This document shows positions 17,415-26,737 of a stretch of DNA of 64,000 nucleotides, in pieces. The notes below the pieces were generated by a model. The model was given only the letters and a program-made list of their open reading frames with translations, was not told where the DNA came from and ran no database searches. The first letter of the stretch is position 1, and every line of letters starts with the position of its first letter. The translations under genes and the position numbers were made by a program. Origin of the DNA: Anaerolineae bacterium. Lineage in GTDB: Bacteria > Chloroflexota > Anaerolineae > Anaerolineales > Anaerolineaceae. The DNA lies in assembly GCA_013178295.1 (NCBI GenBank), contig JABLWW010000004.1, positions 248,001-312,000 on the forward strand, in the 5' to 3' direction.

Positions 17415-18890
17415 TTAGAATGCCAGCCTGCGGGGCAGCAAATTCTTCAACCGATCCGCAAGCACCTTGCCGCGCCCAAGCAAATCGCCATGTACATCCA
17501 GCACTGCCACCGTTCTGCCTTTTGGGATGCAATCTAAGAAACTGCGCCCAATATCCGCGCCGTTGGCCCATGCTATGGCTTCTTTTTCATTCAGCACCAC
17601 CCTGCCGGATTGGAACGCCATGCCATAGCGCGCCACCCATTCGTGCGACGGGCTGAAGCCTTCGGGCATTTCCTTGCCCAGATTCATCCCCAGCATCTGA
17701 TATGGAAGCTGCGAAAAGCTGCTCAGCCATTGTTCAGGCAGAAGAAAAACTTCCTCGCCGCGCCGCCACAACGAAAGCGCCAGCTGTTCAATGACAGAAA
17801 GCAGTGCAAACCCATACGCGTCCTCCAGATAACCCATCAGATTCCTGACCTCGTGGCGCTTGAGGGGCAGCAAGCCCGTTTTTTCAAACGGTCTGCTTGG
17901 AGCGCTCTGCCGGGCAACGGGTAGGGACGCTGTTTTTGTCAGCAGGGCAGCGAAAAATCCCGACGTCCGGTAGAGATGAGGCCAGAGGCGCAGGGCATTT
18001 TGTACGGGGGCGGCAAAACTGCGCACACCGTCCGAAATCAGCGCCGGGGCAGGACGGGGCAGACGGCTGGAGACATCTTCCACTTGCACACACGTTCCAA
18101 ATGCAGAAAACGCCTGGTCAAGCACCGCTTCATCCTCCTCTGGCGACAATGTGCAGGTGGCATATACCACCTGACCGCCAACCCGAACCGCCTGAAGTGC
18201 ACTGACCAGCAGTCGAAACTGGCGCAGGCTGAGCGCACCCTGTTCCTTTTCGGAAATCGGGCGCGCCGGATGTGCCTCTGTGCTGCGCAGGCTCTGCATA
18301 CTGCATGGCGCATCCAGCAGGACAAAGTCAAAGACCTCCGGGAACCACACCCCAAAGTTTTCGCCTGCAAAGCGCGTTACGCCAACGTTCACTCCCCCCC
18401 AGTTTTGCAGCACCAACTTGAGTGCCGTGATCCGATCGGTGCTGGAGTCATTGGCAACCACCAACCCCCGATCATGCGTGCGGCTGATGATGTGGGTAGT
18501 TTTGCCCCCAGGAGAAGCCGCCATATCCAGTACCAGCGGTTCACCCTGCGACGGAAACTCAAACAGACTTACCGGCAGCATAGAGGCAACATCCTGCAAG
18601 TAGTAAAACCCCAAACGGTGCGGCATGACCTGACTGGGAGGGGTATCACTTTTCTCGACCCACCAGCCATCTTCACAAAACGGCGCCGGTTGCAACATCC
18701 AGCCGTAGCGTTGCGCCCAGCGCTGTAACGTGTGCGCATCTGTCTTCAGAGGGTTAATGCGCAAGCCCGAACGCAGCGGGCGCTGCAACTCTTCCCGCAA
18801 TGCGTGTTGCTCTGCAGCGCTGAGCAACCCCAGAAAACGCTCCAGAGGGTCGCTATTTTTGCTGGCTGGGTGGTTGGGTAGCCGCTTCAT
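17415..18890 (-). CDS. rsmF: RsmF/NSUN-like 16S rRNA m5C methyltransferase
   Basis: 491 residues. N-terminal RNA-binding region, then a Rossmann core with motif I DMAASPGGKTTH, the catalytic motifs DAPCS and TCTLSPEED (both m5C cysteines present), and a C-terminal ~150-residue PUA-like/RsmF extension. E. coli RsmF makes m5C1407 in helix 44 of 16S rRNA; the same site is likely but not proven here. It starts 4 nt after the stop of an Rmt/FmrO-like gene, whose family methylates G1405, two bases away on the rRNA. Confidence 0.88.
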   Translation of the reverse strand: MKRLPNHPASKNSDPLERFLGLLSAAEQHALREELQRPLRSGLRINPLKTDAHTLQRWAQRYGWMLQPAPFCEDGWWVEKSDTPPSQVMPHRLGFYYLQDVASMLPVSLFEFPSQGEPLVLDMAASPGGKTTHIISRTHDRGLVVANDSSTDRITALKLVLQNWGGVNVGVTRFAGENFGVWFPEVFDFVLLDAPCSMQSLRSTEAHPARPISEKEQGALSLRQFRLLVSALQAVRVGGQVVYATCTLSPEEDEAVLDQAFSAFGTCVQVEDVSSRLPRPAPALISDGVRSFAAPVQNALRLWPHLYRTSGFFAALLTKTASLPVARQSAPSRPFEKTGLLPLKRHEVRNLMGYLEDAYGFALLSVIEQLALSLWRRGEEVFLLPEQWLSSFSQLPYQMLGMNLGKEMPEGFSPSHEWVARYGMAFQSGRVVLNEKEAIAWANGADIGRSFLDCIPKGRTVAVLDVHGDLLGRGKVLADRLKNLLPRRLAF

Positions 18891-18894
18891 CGAG

Positions 18895-19713
18895 TCAGGT
18901 CTTCTGAATACAAAACACGATCTCGTTCTCGAACAAAATCTCCTCCACCTGCCAGTTGAGTCTGCGCAAGATGGTGGACACCAGACGGCGGTGCTGATCC
19001 ACCAAACTGCGCTTGCCGCTCATGCTGCTGGTTGGCAGCGACACCAGAAGCCACCTTACCCGCAGCGCTTCCCACAGCGGGCGATTACAGCCGCGTAGAC
19101 GCTGCTCCAGGCGGTGCGCCTCTTTGAAGAGAAACGCCACATCCGCCTCGACAGGCGGTGGGTCAAGCACCACATCCCGCACTTCGGCAAGCGGAGGCAA
19201 ACCAGAGCGCGACAAAAAGTGATTGATAAGCTGAACGCGCGGGGCATGAATATCAAAAGCATAATAGCGTACACCTGCTGGCAAATGCATCCAGGGTAAC
19301 ATCAACGGGTTCAAACCACATGCCAGATCAAGGATGACCATTGGCACGCCGGTGACATCAAACAACTGCCGATAGAAAGCCTCAGCAAAGGGTAGCCTTT
19401 CGCGGGTGGAGACATGCGCTGCAAGAATCTGTCCGCAGGTTTCCTTAATTGCCAGCGGGTCACCACTCTGAAACGCACGGTCAAGCGCGGCAAGGGCTGT
19501 TGGGTAATGCGGATCGCCAAGATATGGGGCAACAATGTTGTGCAACTTTTGACGAACGGCTTTGAGTGCCTGCTTTTCACTATGCCACCGCACCAGTTCA
19601 ACTTCCAGCAGGGCGCGGATGGTGGCGGCGGGCAGGCCCAACGAATGATACTTCCTGCTTTGCTGCAACTGCACTACCAGCCGCTCAATCCGCTGGTCAT
19701 TGTCTGTTGCCAT
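18895..19713 (-). CDS. Rmt/FmrO-family 16S rRNA G1405 methyltransferase homologue (copy 1)
   Basis: 272 residues, the length of Rmt/Arm-type enzymes. It has the family block HxSTRERLPF, motif I LDLACGLNPLMLPWM, and the C-terminal LVSLPTSSMSGK segment. This family methylates N7 of G1405 in 16S rRNA helix 44 and gives high-level resistance to 4,6-disubstituted deoxystreptamine aminoglycosides. Assignment to the family is firm; activity at G1405 is inference. It lies between a chemotaxis receptor gene (15 nt upstream) and the RsmF-like gene (4 nt downstream). A paralogue lies 2.5 kb upstream. Confidence 0.85.
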   Translation of the reverse strand: MATDNDQRIERLVVQLQQSRKYHSLGLPAATIRALLEVELVRWHSEKQALKAVRQKLHNIVAPYLGDPHYPTALAALDRAFQSGDPLAIKETCGQILAAHVSTRERLPFAEAFYRQLFDVTGVPMVILDLACGLNPLMLPWMHLPAGVRYYAFDIHAPRVQLINHFLSRSGLPPLAEVRDVVLDPPPVEADVAFLFKEAHRLEQRLRGCNRPLWEALRVRWLLVSLPTSSMSGKRSLVDQHRRLVSTILRRLNWQVEEILFENEIVFCIQKT

Positions 19714-19728
19714 ATCAGTCTTCCCCGG

Positions 19729-22107
19729 TCAGTCAGCTTCCAGCATCTGATCGGAATCCAGTTCAAACTTTGAGATTGCCTGCGAAAGCGTCTGAGACAT
19801 CTCCTGCAGTTCCTGGATAGAGGCAGCCAGTTGCACCGCCTGGGCATTCAACTGTTCAGTGGCAGCGCTTACCTGTTCTGCTGCCGCGCTGTTTTGCTCA
19901 GCGATGCTGGCAATGTTCTCGATAGAACGCGATACCTCCGACGAAGCAGCCGTCATTTGCTCCGCCGCAGCGGTATTTTCTTCCACCACAGAGCTGACCG
20001 TGTCCATAGCATCCACCAGTTCACTGGAGAGAGACTTCATCACCTGCGCTGCCGAAAGAGTCCCCTGCGCCCTCTGTCCCACTTTCTGAACTGCCTCGAG
20101 AATATTCTGCAGCATGTTACCCGCTTCATGCGCGCGGGCAACTCCCGCCTCCACCTGGCGGGAGCCAGCGTCCATGGCGCTAACCGCCTCGGCAACTGTG
20201 CTTTGGATGGAATCAATCAAGTTGTTAATCTCGCGAGTCGCTGCGCTGGAGCGGTCTGCCAGCCTACGCACCTCATCGGCAACCACCGCAAATCCCTTGC
20301 CATACTGCCCGGCGCGCGCCGCTTCAATAGCAGCATTTAACGCCAGCAAGTTGGTCTGGGCGGCAATTTCGTCAATCATTTCGGCAATACTGGCAATTTG
20401 GTTTGAACGGGCGCCCATTTCGCTCACCTTTTCTGCTGAGGCAAGCACCGTTTTCTGGATATTTTCCATCTCGACAATGGTTTCCCTGACGCGTTCTGAA
20501 CCTGCCTGTGCCACCTCAGCAGCACGGCTGGATTCACTGGTTACAAATCCTGCGTTGTCAGAGACCCTCTGAAACGAGCTGGCAAACTGGCTTGCGATTT
20601 CTGAAGCTTTGTTCACCGCTGCTGCCTGCTCCTGTGAGCCTGCCACAACGGCATCAATCGCCCGCGACATCTGCTCAACCGAAAGCGCAGTCCTTGTGAT
20701 GCTTTCGGTTGATTGGGTAATGCCTTTTGCCATCTCCTGGATGGTCGTGGATATCTGCGAGGTTGCCCGCCCGGTCTGTTCAGCGCCGGAAGCCAGCTGG
20801 CTGGCAGATATATTGAGACGCATGGTTTGCTCTGCCACTCCAGTAATCAATGCATGCAAGTGATTCTGCATGCGGTGAAAGGCATTGCCCAGCGCATCAC
20901 GCTCCGACTGCGGCAGGACTTTGAGCGAAAGGTTACCCTGCGCAATCGCCGTTGCAGAAGCAGCCATCCGCTGCAAATACGCCGCCAGATGGTTAAACGC
21001 CTGCGCAATCTGACCAATTTCATCCTGACCAGGATGGTGGATTGAAATATCAAGTTCGCCTGAAGCAATCAGAGCGATCGCATCTCGCAGTGATATCAGC
21101 GGCTGAACGGTACGCGAGACGACTATCCAGAACAGACCGCCTGCCAGCGCAAGACCCACCAACCCAACAACAACCAGCATGACAATCAGACGGTTTGTTC
21201 CTGCCATCATCTCTTTGACAGGGATAACCACCACCATTCCCCAGCCAGTTGTTGGAATCGGCTCATAAAAAAACACGGCACGCTGTCCGGAGAGCGGGTC
21301 CTGCGTTTCGAGATACCCGCTGCGCCCTTCTGCTACCGCCCTGGAAAGCTCGTTGAAAACAGGAGCACCACGCTCGCGGGAAAGACCATCCAGCGAGCTT
21401 TTACCAATGCGCGCCCGGTCAGGATAGGAAATGAAAACGCCACCCCTGCTCACCACAAACGCATATCCGCTATCATACACCTTTATCTGGCTGGCAAGGG
21501 CATCAAGGTCATCCAGAGCAGCATCCACACCAGCGATACCGATAAACCGCTCATCCCCACCCAGAATAGGAAACACAAAGCTGGTCATCAGGACGCCCTC
21601 ATAGGTGAAAGGTTCAAGAATAGCCGGTTTTTTGGTATTTTTGGGAACAAGGTAATAATCTGAAGTGTCATAATCCAGCAAGGGGTCAAGCGTTACACTG
21701 CCCGTCAAACGATTGTAGTAAGGGATGAACCGCCCGGTGGCGTCGTGTCCGGGGGTATTGGCAAAACGAGCGTCAAGACCGTCAAAAGCTCCTGGCTCGT
21801 ACCCCACATACGTGCCGAGAAACTGCGGGTTCTGCTCGAGCAGGGTGCGCAGCAATACCAGGACCTCACGACGGTCGGCAAGGTGATGCATGCTCGCCGC
21901 CAGCGTCCTAGCGGTGGTCTCATAGACCGCCAGTGCGGCGTCAAATTGGTAGGCGTACCTTCGAGCAATTTCCTGCCCCATGTCATACGCCGCAGAGCGG
22001 GCGCTGGAAGCCGTCATCCCAACTGAAATGAGCACCATGAACAACGTACCTGCCCCCATCAGTAGTAGGGTGATGATAACCAACCTGGTCTTGACCGACT
22101 TTCTCAT
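19729..22107 (-). CDS. Methyl-accepting chemotaxis protein, dCache type
   Basis: 792 residues. TM1 about 9-30, a large periplasmic-side dCache sensor (~35-305), TM2 about 310-335, HAMP, and a cytoplasmic signalling domain with the conserved hairpin tip [21 protein letters not shown] and [12 protein letters not shown]. It would sense small extracellular ligands and signal to CheA. No other che gene is in the window, so it works with proteins encoded elsewhere. TATAAT lies about 45 nt upstream and TGAGG precedes the ATG. Confidence 0.93.
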   Translation of the reverse strand: MRKSVKTRLVIITLLLMGAGTLFMVLISVGMTASSARSAAYDMGQEIARRYAYQFDAALAVYETTARTLAASMHHLADRREVLVLLRTLLEQNPQFLGTYVGYEPGAFDGLDARFANTPGHDATGRFIPYYNRLTGSVTLDPLLDYDTSDYYLVPKNTKKPAILEPFTYEGVLMTSFVFPILGGDERFIGIAGVDAALDDLDALASQIKVYDSGYAFVVSRGGVFISYPDRARIGKSSLDGLSRERGAPVFNELSRAVAEGRSGYLETQDPLSGQRAVFFYEPIPTTGWGMVVVIPVKEMMAGTNRLIVMLVVVGLVGLALAGGLFWIVVSRTVQPLISLRDAIALIASGELDISIHHPGQDEIGQIAQAFNHLAAYLQRMAASATAIAQGNLSLKVLPQSERDALGNAFHRMQNHLHALITGVAEQTMRLNISASQLASGAEQTGRATSQISTTIQEMAKGITQSTESITRTALSVEQMSRAIDAVVAGSQEQAAAVNKASEIASQFASSFQRVSDNAGFVTSESSRAAEVAQAGSERVRETIVEMENIQKTVLASAEKVSEMGARSNQIASIAEMIDEIAAQTNLLALNAAIEAARAGQYGKGFAVVADEVRRLADRSSAATREINNLIDSIQSTVAEAVSAMDAGSRQVEAGVARAHEAGNMLQNILEAVQKVGQRAQGTLSAAQVMKSLSSELVDAMDTVSSVVEENTAAAEQMTAASSEVSRSIENIASIAEQNSAAAEQVSAATEQLNAQAVQLAASIQELQEMSQTLSQAISKFELDSDQMLEAD

Positions 22108-22225
22108 AACAACAACCTCAGAGTTCCAAAATCAGTAAAGCTCAAGCTAATTATACGTGAATATGGAACAAGAAAATCATCCCTCATAATAGACACAGAC
22201 CCGATGATACGATTATGGGACAAGG

Positions 22226-23032
22226 TCAACGGCTGATGAGAAATGCCAGCTCCGAAGCAAAGAGGTGGCGCGATACTTTCCAATTTTGTCCCTCAAGGAT
22301 AGCCATCAAATGCGTTTGATAGTGCTTCTCCATTCCCTTTGATATGCCGCTCAGACTGCGCACCGGAAAAGAGATGAGAATATGCTCAGCGGGTATGCTT
22401 TGCAACAAGCGCGCCGCAATTCCTTTATCCTGCTGCTCCAGGCAAGGCAGCATTTTGAGCAGTAGCGCCACATGCGCCGGTCTGGATGGGCAGGTCTGTA
22501 CCAGATCGCAACATTCCACTTCTCCGGGTTGACGAATATGGGACAGAAATTGTTTCATAAAGCCTGTCAGGTCTTCATAAATATCGCATGCGTCATAACG
22601 GGCGCCGTCCGCCAGCGGCATCCATGGAATGGCAAGCGGGTTTAGCCCGCATCCCAGGTCCAGCACAGAGCGAAGCGGGGAAATCGCCTGCAGCGTGGTG
22701 GTGAAGAACGTTTCCACAAAGGGCAGCCGCTCGCGCGTGGAAGCATGACATGCCATCATCTGACGGCAAAAATCTTGCAGCGCAGGGTCATTCGGCGACT
22801 GTCCCACTGCCGCCAGTTTTTCACACCAGTGGGCATACGAAATCTGCTGTTGGCGATATGCGCCGCCAACCTGGTGGAGTTTGCTGCGTGTGGCTTTGAT
22901 GGCTTCTTTCAGGCTGCGGCGTTTGGAAAGCTCCTGTGCCGCAATGCGCCGCACGACGCTTTCGTGAATCACACGGTAACGGGCGCTGGAACGCACCACA
23001 CGCATTAGTTCTTCTAAGCCGTCATCAGACAT
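22226..23032 (-). CDS. Rmt/FmrO-family 16S rRNA G1405 methyltransferase homologue (copy 2)
   Basis: 268 residues, with HASTRERLPF, motif I LDLGCGLNPLAIPWM and LISFPVRSLSG matching copy 1 and the Rmt/Arm family. The two copies differ widely outside these motifs, so they are old paralogues, not a recent duplication. It overlaps the tgt gene by 8 nt and is probably co-translated with it. A role in rRNA modification, aminoglycoside tolerance or both is possible. Confidence 0.84.
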   Translation of the reverse strand: MSDDGLEELMRVVRSSARYRVIHESVVRRIAAQELSKRRSLKEAIKATRSKLHQVGGAYRQQQISYAHWCEKLAAVGQSPNDPALQDFCRQMMACHASTRERLPFVETFFTTTLQAISPLRSVLDLGCGLNPLAIPWMPLADGARYDACDIYEDLTGFMKQFLSHIRQPGEVECCDLVQTCPSRPAHVALLLKMLPCLEQQDKGIAARLLQSIPAEHILISFPVRSLSGISKGMEKHYQTHLMAILEGQNWKVSRHLFASELAFLISR

Positions 23033-24158
23033 CGTTATTGCGTATGCGCTCCGTCAGCTGGGTCATAAAGCGCAGGTTGTGCAGTGTTGCCAGGCGGATG
23101 AAAAGACTATCGTTAATTTTGAAGAGATGACGCAGGTAACCCAGCGAGTACCTCTGGCAGCAGGGACAATCGCAAAAAGGAGAAATGGGGCGATCTGCCT
23201 TGATGTAACGCTCATCGTCAATGTAGATATACTCCATCCAACTGCCGCTCAAACCGGCATCTCCCTGCTGCAAAGGATGGGTAAAACCATACAGCCGCCC
23301 ATGACGGGCATCCCGTGTCGGCATAGCGCTGTCAAAAAGGTCATAGCCCAAGCGGCAAGACTTGAGAACGTTGTCGGGGTGCCCCACCCCAAGGGCGTGC
23401 AGCGGATAGCGCCGCGGTATCAGTTCACGGGTATAAGCCAGGATCTCCTCCAACAGGTTGCCTTGCCCATCTAACGGCCAGCCACCAAAGCCATAGCCGT
23501 CAAAGCCAATTTCCAGCAGCGACTCGGCACAGTAACGGCGCAGGTCAAGGACACCACCACCCTGAATAACGGCAAAGATCAAGGGGCGTTTGCCCAAAGG
23601 CAGCCGTTTCTGCGCCAATAGACGCTCGTACTCCCTCTTGCTGCGCCGCGCCCAGGCGATGGTGCGTTCAACCGACCTTTCCTGCTCTACGCGGTTTGCC
23701 TCCACATGCGTACAGTCATCCAGACAAATGAGGACATCCGCGCCATACGCCATTTGAAGCTGAATGCTCTTTTCAGGGGTAAGCTGAACCTTTCGCCGCG
23801 AACCCTCTGGCAAAAAGGTAAGACCACCATCTGCAATCGAGCCAAATTTTGGGTTTTGGCGAATCAGGGAATATGCCTGAAAGCCGCCCGAATCGGTGAT
23901 GATGGGATGTTCCCAAGCGCTCATGCGGTGTACTCCCCCCAGCGCCTGCACAGTGGTCGAGCCGGGGCGCTGCATCAGGTGAAAGGTGTTCATCACCAGC
24001 CCCTGGACATGACAGGCTTCCAAATCAGCCGCATCCACACCGCGCACGACACCATAGGTCGCATCCGGGAGATAGACAGGGTAATCCAGCCGTCCATGCG
24101 GCAGGGTAATCCCAGTTGTGACTGAGGCGGAATCCATTACCAACCGTATGCCTCTCAC
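23025..24158 (-). CDS. tgt: tRNA-guanine transglycosylase
   Basis: 377 residues, normal for bacterial TGT, which exchanges guanine 34 for preQ1 in queuosine tRNAs. Visible are DSGGFQ with the catalytic Asp, the GFGGW substrate loop, the ALGVGHP block, and the C-terminal zinc site CDCPCC...H (CxCxxC). The open frame starts with GTG at 24158; an ATG at 24137 is a reasonable alternative. Other queuosine genes are not in the window. Confidence 0.94.
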   Translation of the reverse strand: MRGIRLVMDSASVTTGITLPHGRLDYPVYLPDATYGVVRGVDAADLEACHVQGLVMNTFHLMQRPGSTTVQALGGVHRMSAWEHPIITDSGGFQAYSLIRQNPKFGSIADGGLTFLPEGSRRKVQLTPEKSIQLQMAYGADVLICLDDCTHVEANRVEQERSVERTIAWARRSKREYERLLAQKRLPLGKRPLIFAVIQGGGVLDLRRYCAESLLEIGFDGYGFGGWPLDGQGNLLEEILAYTRELIPRRYPLHALGVGHPDNVLKSCRLGYDLFDSAMPTRDARHGRLYGFTHPLQQGDAGLSGSWMEYIYIDDERYIKADRPISPFCDCPCCQRYSLGYLRHLFKINDSLFIRLATLHNLRFMTQLTERIRNNDV

Positions 24159-24194
24159 CTGCCTAACAAACGGAGAATGGGCTGCCGGGCTGTA

Positions 24195-25016
24195 TCATCC
24201 GGCAAGCCCCACCATCGTCCGCAATGCATGATATGCTTTGACAATATCCGAACAACTGACTTCGACCTCATTGCCGCTGAGACGGACAGCGCCAGGCAAC
24301 GTGCAAGCATCCTCTGCCATTGAGGGGCGCGCAAACTGCACCCGGATGCGCACTGGTGGGGGGATCACCAATGGAGCAGGCGCTTTACCGGCTTTGTATT
24401 TTTCCACCGCACGCTCGGCTGCCTCTCGAATCATAGGATGGGTTACCGCGGGCGGCAGACATTCTGCTGCCTGATAGCCGCTGGCTTTCTTGACTGCCAC
24501 CGTCTCAATCCCGGCGATCCATTCCTCTGCCTCCCTGCAGGCTGCCAGCTCGCCAGAGAGCAGCACAACCGGGACGCCGAAATGACCACACACCGCGGCA
24601 TACAGACCAATCTCCCCCACCGGGCGGTCGTTGAGCCAGATATCTGCCACCACTCTTGCCGACAACGTATGCGGCAAGAGAGCATCCTTTGTGCCCACAC
24701 GGGGGTGATGCCCGATAAAGAAAGCGAGATCAACGTTTTCTTCAATGCCCTGCACCATCATATAGGGAGAGGGCGACCCGCTGTTCAGACGAGCGTGCGG
24801 GTCAATCTCTTCGATAAGAATATTCGTTTTGGTGTCGTGCCCGTCCGAGACAACAATATCATCCACCCCCGCTTGCAGCGCCCCGGCAACAGCAGCATTG
24901 ATATCCGCCGTCATCAATTTGCGAAAGCGCTGATACCCCTCTTTACCAAAGGTAACATGATCCCAGCTCACCACGCCCGTGATGCCCTCAAAGTCTGCGC
25001 AAATCAATAGTTTCAT
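24195..25016 (-). CDS. M55 family D-aminopeptidase (DppA-like), copy A
   Basis: About 273 residues from the ATG at 25016, which has GGGGG seven nt upstream. DppA metal ligands are present: D8 and E10 (ADFEG), H60 (SDGH), H104 (GHHPRVG) and Glu in GEIGL (~135). The family releases N-terminal D-amino acids from short peptides in a decameric cytoplasmic enzyme. It follows a close paralogue whose stop lies 17 nt before this ATG, so the pair is a tandem duplication in one operon. Confidence 0.92.
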   Translation of the reverse strand: MKLLICADFEGITGVVSWDHVTFGKEGYQRFRKLMTADINAAVAGALQAGVDDIVVSDGHDTKTNILIEEIDPHARLNSGSPSPYMMVQGIEENVDLAFFIGHHPRVGTKDALLPHTLSARVVADIWLNDRPVGEIGLYAAVCGHFGVPVVLLSGELAACREAEEWIAGIETVAVKKASGYQAAECLPPAVTHPMIREAAERAVEKYKAGKAPAPLVIPPPVRIRVQFARPSMAEDACTLPGAVRLSGNEVEVSCSDIVKAYHALRTMVGLAG

Positions 25017-25033
25017 GGTGTATCCCCCATTTC

Positions 25034-25852
25034 TCACGCCAGCTCAACCAGAGCGCGGAAGGCGCGGAAAGCAGAAGGCATATCAGCAGCCTGCACCTCC
25101 ACGCGGCGACCGTCCAGCCTGACAGCGCCAGGCAACAAACAGGCAGAGTCCGCCATTTTGGGCGTGGTCAGTTCAACGGTAATCTTAACCGGCGCAGGTG
25201 TCTTCAGGGGCTGAGCGCCTTTGCCAGCCCTGAAGTTAAGAATGGCGCGCTCGGCTGCCTCACGGATGCGCGCCTGTGAGACAGACGGCGGAAGACACTC
25301 GGCTGCCTGAAAGCCGCTGGCTTTTTTCACCGCCACGGTTTCGATTCCCGGCACCCATTCCGCCGCCTCAGCGCAGGCAGCCTGATCACCGCTCAACAGC
25401 AACACCGCCGCACCGTAATAACCACACAGTGAGGCATTCAACCCAATTTCTCCCACTAGGCGGTCATTCAACCACACATTGATCACTCGCGAATCCGACC
25501 AGGTGTGCGCCAGAATGGCTTTCGGCGTGCCCGCGCGGGCATGATACCCAATCAAAAAGACAGCGTCCACACCCGCTTCGATTCCCTGCACCATTGAGGA
25601 TGGCGAAGGCGAACCACTGTTAAGGCGGGCATGGCTGTCCAATTCCTCGATCATGATATTCCTTGCGCTGCTGTGCCCATCTGCAACCACAATCTCCTCA
25701 ACGCCAGCTTTCACAGCACCAGCGATGGCGGCATTAACCTCAGCCGTCATGATCTTGCGAAAACGTCCATACTCGCTGTGCGTGCTGTTGACATGATCCC
25801 AGCTTACCACCCCTGTGATTCCTTCCATATCGTCAGCAATGAGCAATTTCAT
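25034..25852 (-). CDS. M55 family D-aminopeptidase (DppA-like), copy B
   Basis: 272 residues with the same layout as the downstream copy: DMEGITGVVSWDH at the N-terminus, ADGH, GYHARAGT and GEIGL. In this copy the ligand pair after the third strand reads GYHA rather than GHHP, keeping the key His. It is the first gene of the pair; AGGAGAAAAT lies before the ATG. Two D-aminopeptidases suggest use of D-peptides such as cell-wall fragments, taken up perhaps by a peptide ABC transporter. Confidence 0.92.
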   Translation of the reverse strand: MKLLIADDMEGITGVVSWDHVNSTHSEYGRFRKIMTAEVNAAIAGAVKAGVEEIVVADGHSSARNIMIEELDSHARLNSGSPSPSSMVQGIEAGVDAVFLIGYHARAGTPKAILAHTWSDSRVINVWLNDRLVGEIGLNASLCGYYGAAVLLLSGDQAACAEAAEWVPGIETVAVKKASGFQAAECLPPSVSQARIREAAERAILNFRAGKGAQPLKTPAPVKITVELTTPKMADSACLLPGAVRLDGRRVEVQAADMPSAFRAFRALVELA

Positions 25853-25919
25853 ATGATTTTCTCCTGTAGTTCGTTTTTTTTGACCGAAAACCTGCGTGTC
25901 AGCGTATAATTATTATAAT

Positions 25920-26723
25920 ATGACCAGTTACCGCTACCCCAGCGAAACAGCAATCTTTGGAATAACTATTCTTGTGCTGCTTGTTATTCTGGTCATTTCC
26001 GCTGGTCTGACCGTCTGCCTGGTGCCGCTGGCTGTGCTGGTGATCATTGGGCTTTCTTACTACCTGAACAAATCACACCACCAGGCGCTGTTGCAAAGCG
26101 GTATGGTGGTCAGCCCGCAGCGCTCACCAGAACTGGCAGCACTGGCGCAGCAGTGTATCAACCGCCTGCAAACACCGGGACAGGTGCAGTTCATCGTCCT
26201 GCCTCAGCCGCAGCTCAACGCGTTCACATTTGGCTTCTCCAATCCCAAGGCAGTGGTGCTTTTTGACGCTCTGTTCAAGGTGATGGACAAAGATGAATTG
26301 CGCTTTATCATTGGGCACGAACTGGGGCATGTCGCCCTGGGGCATGCCTGGCTGAACACCCTGCTGGGTGGTATGGCGGGCGTGCCCATCTCATTGGGGG
26401 CAGCGGTGGTTCTCACCCTGGCTTTCCGCTGGTGGAACCGCGCCTGTGAATATTCTGCCGACCGCGCCGGGCTGTTGGCATGCGGCAGCCCGCACAAGGC
26501 AATCTCCGCGCTGGTTAAACTGGAAGCCGGTATGGTTCGCTCGCAGGAGCAAATGGAAAGGGCACTGCAAGCCATTGACGCCGAGGACGACTCACTGCTC
26601 AACGTGTTGGGCGAGACGCTGGCAAGCCACCCGCTTACCATCCGGCGCATCAATGAGATCAAAAAATATACCCGCAGCCTGGAATATCAGCATCTGCTGG
26701 CAGAAGTAAACCGCCGCGGATAA
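25920..26723 (+). CDS. M48-family zinc metalloprotease, membrane
   Basis: 267 residues. Two N-terminal hydrophobic segments (about 8-50), then a peptidase domain with HELGH (H133-H137) and a downstream EYSADRAG that supplies the third zinc ligand, as in HtpX/M48 proteases. A third hydrophobic stretch follows the HExxH helix. It probably degrades misfolded membrane proteins. The ATG at 25920 is chosen over an upstream GTG at 25896 because TATAAT at 25905-25910 lies between them, only 9 nt before the ATG; the mRNA is probably leaderless. Confidence 0.9.
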   Translation: MTSYRYPSETAIFGITILVLLVILVISAGLTVCLVPLAVLVIIGLSYYLNKSHHQALLQSGMVVSPQRSPELAALAQQCINRLQTPGQVQFIVLPQPQLNAFTFGFSNPKAVVLFDALFKVMDKDELRFIIGHELGHVALGHAWLNTLLGGMAGVPISLGAAVVLTLAFRWWNRACEYSADRAGLLACGSPHKAISALVKLEAGMVRSQEQMERALQAIDAEDDSLLNVLGETLASHPLTIRRINEIKKYTRSLEYQHLLAEVNRRG

Positions 26724-26737
26724 AGCCGTTCTGTCGC

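Noticed and set aside
18895-23032. Rmt-like genes as recently acquired resistance genes
   Set aside because: No mobile element, and the two copies are strongly diverged and embedded in housekeeping operons with tgt and rsmF.
25896-25919. GTG start at 25896 for the M48 protease
   Set aside because: It would lie upstream of the TATAAT box that serves as -10, so it would not be transcribed.
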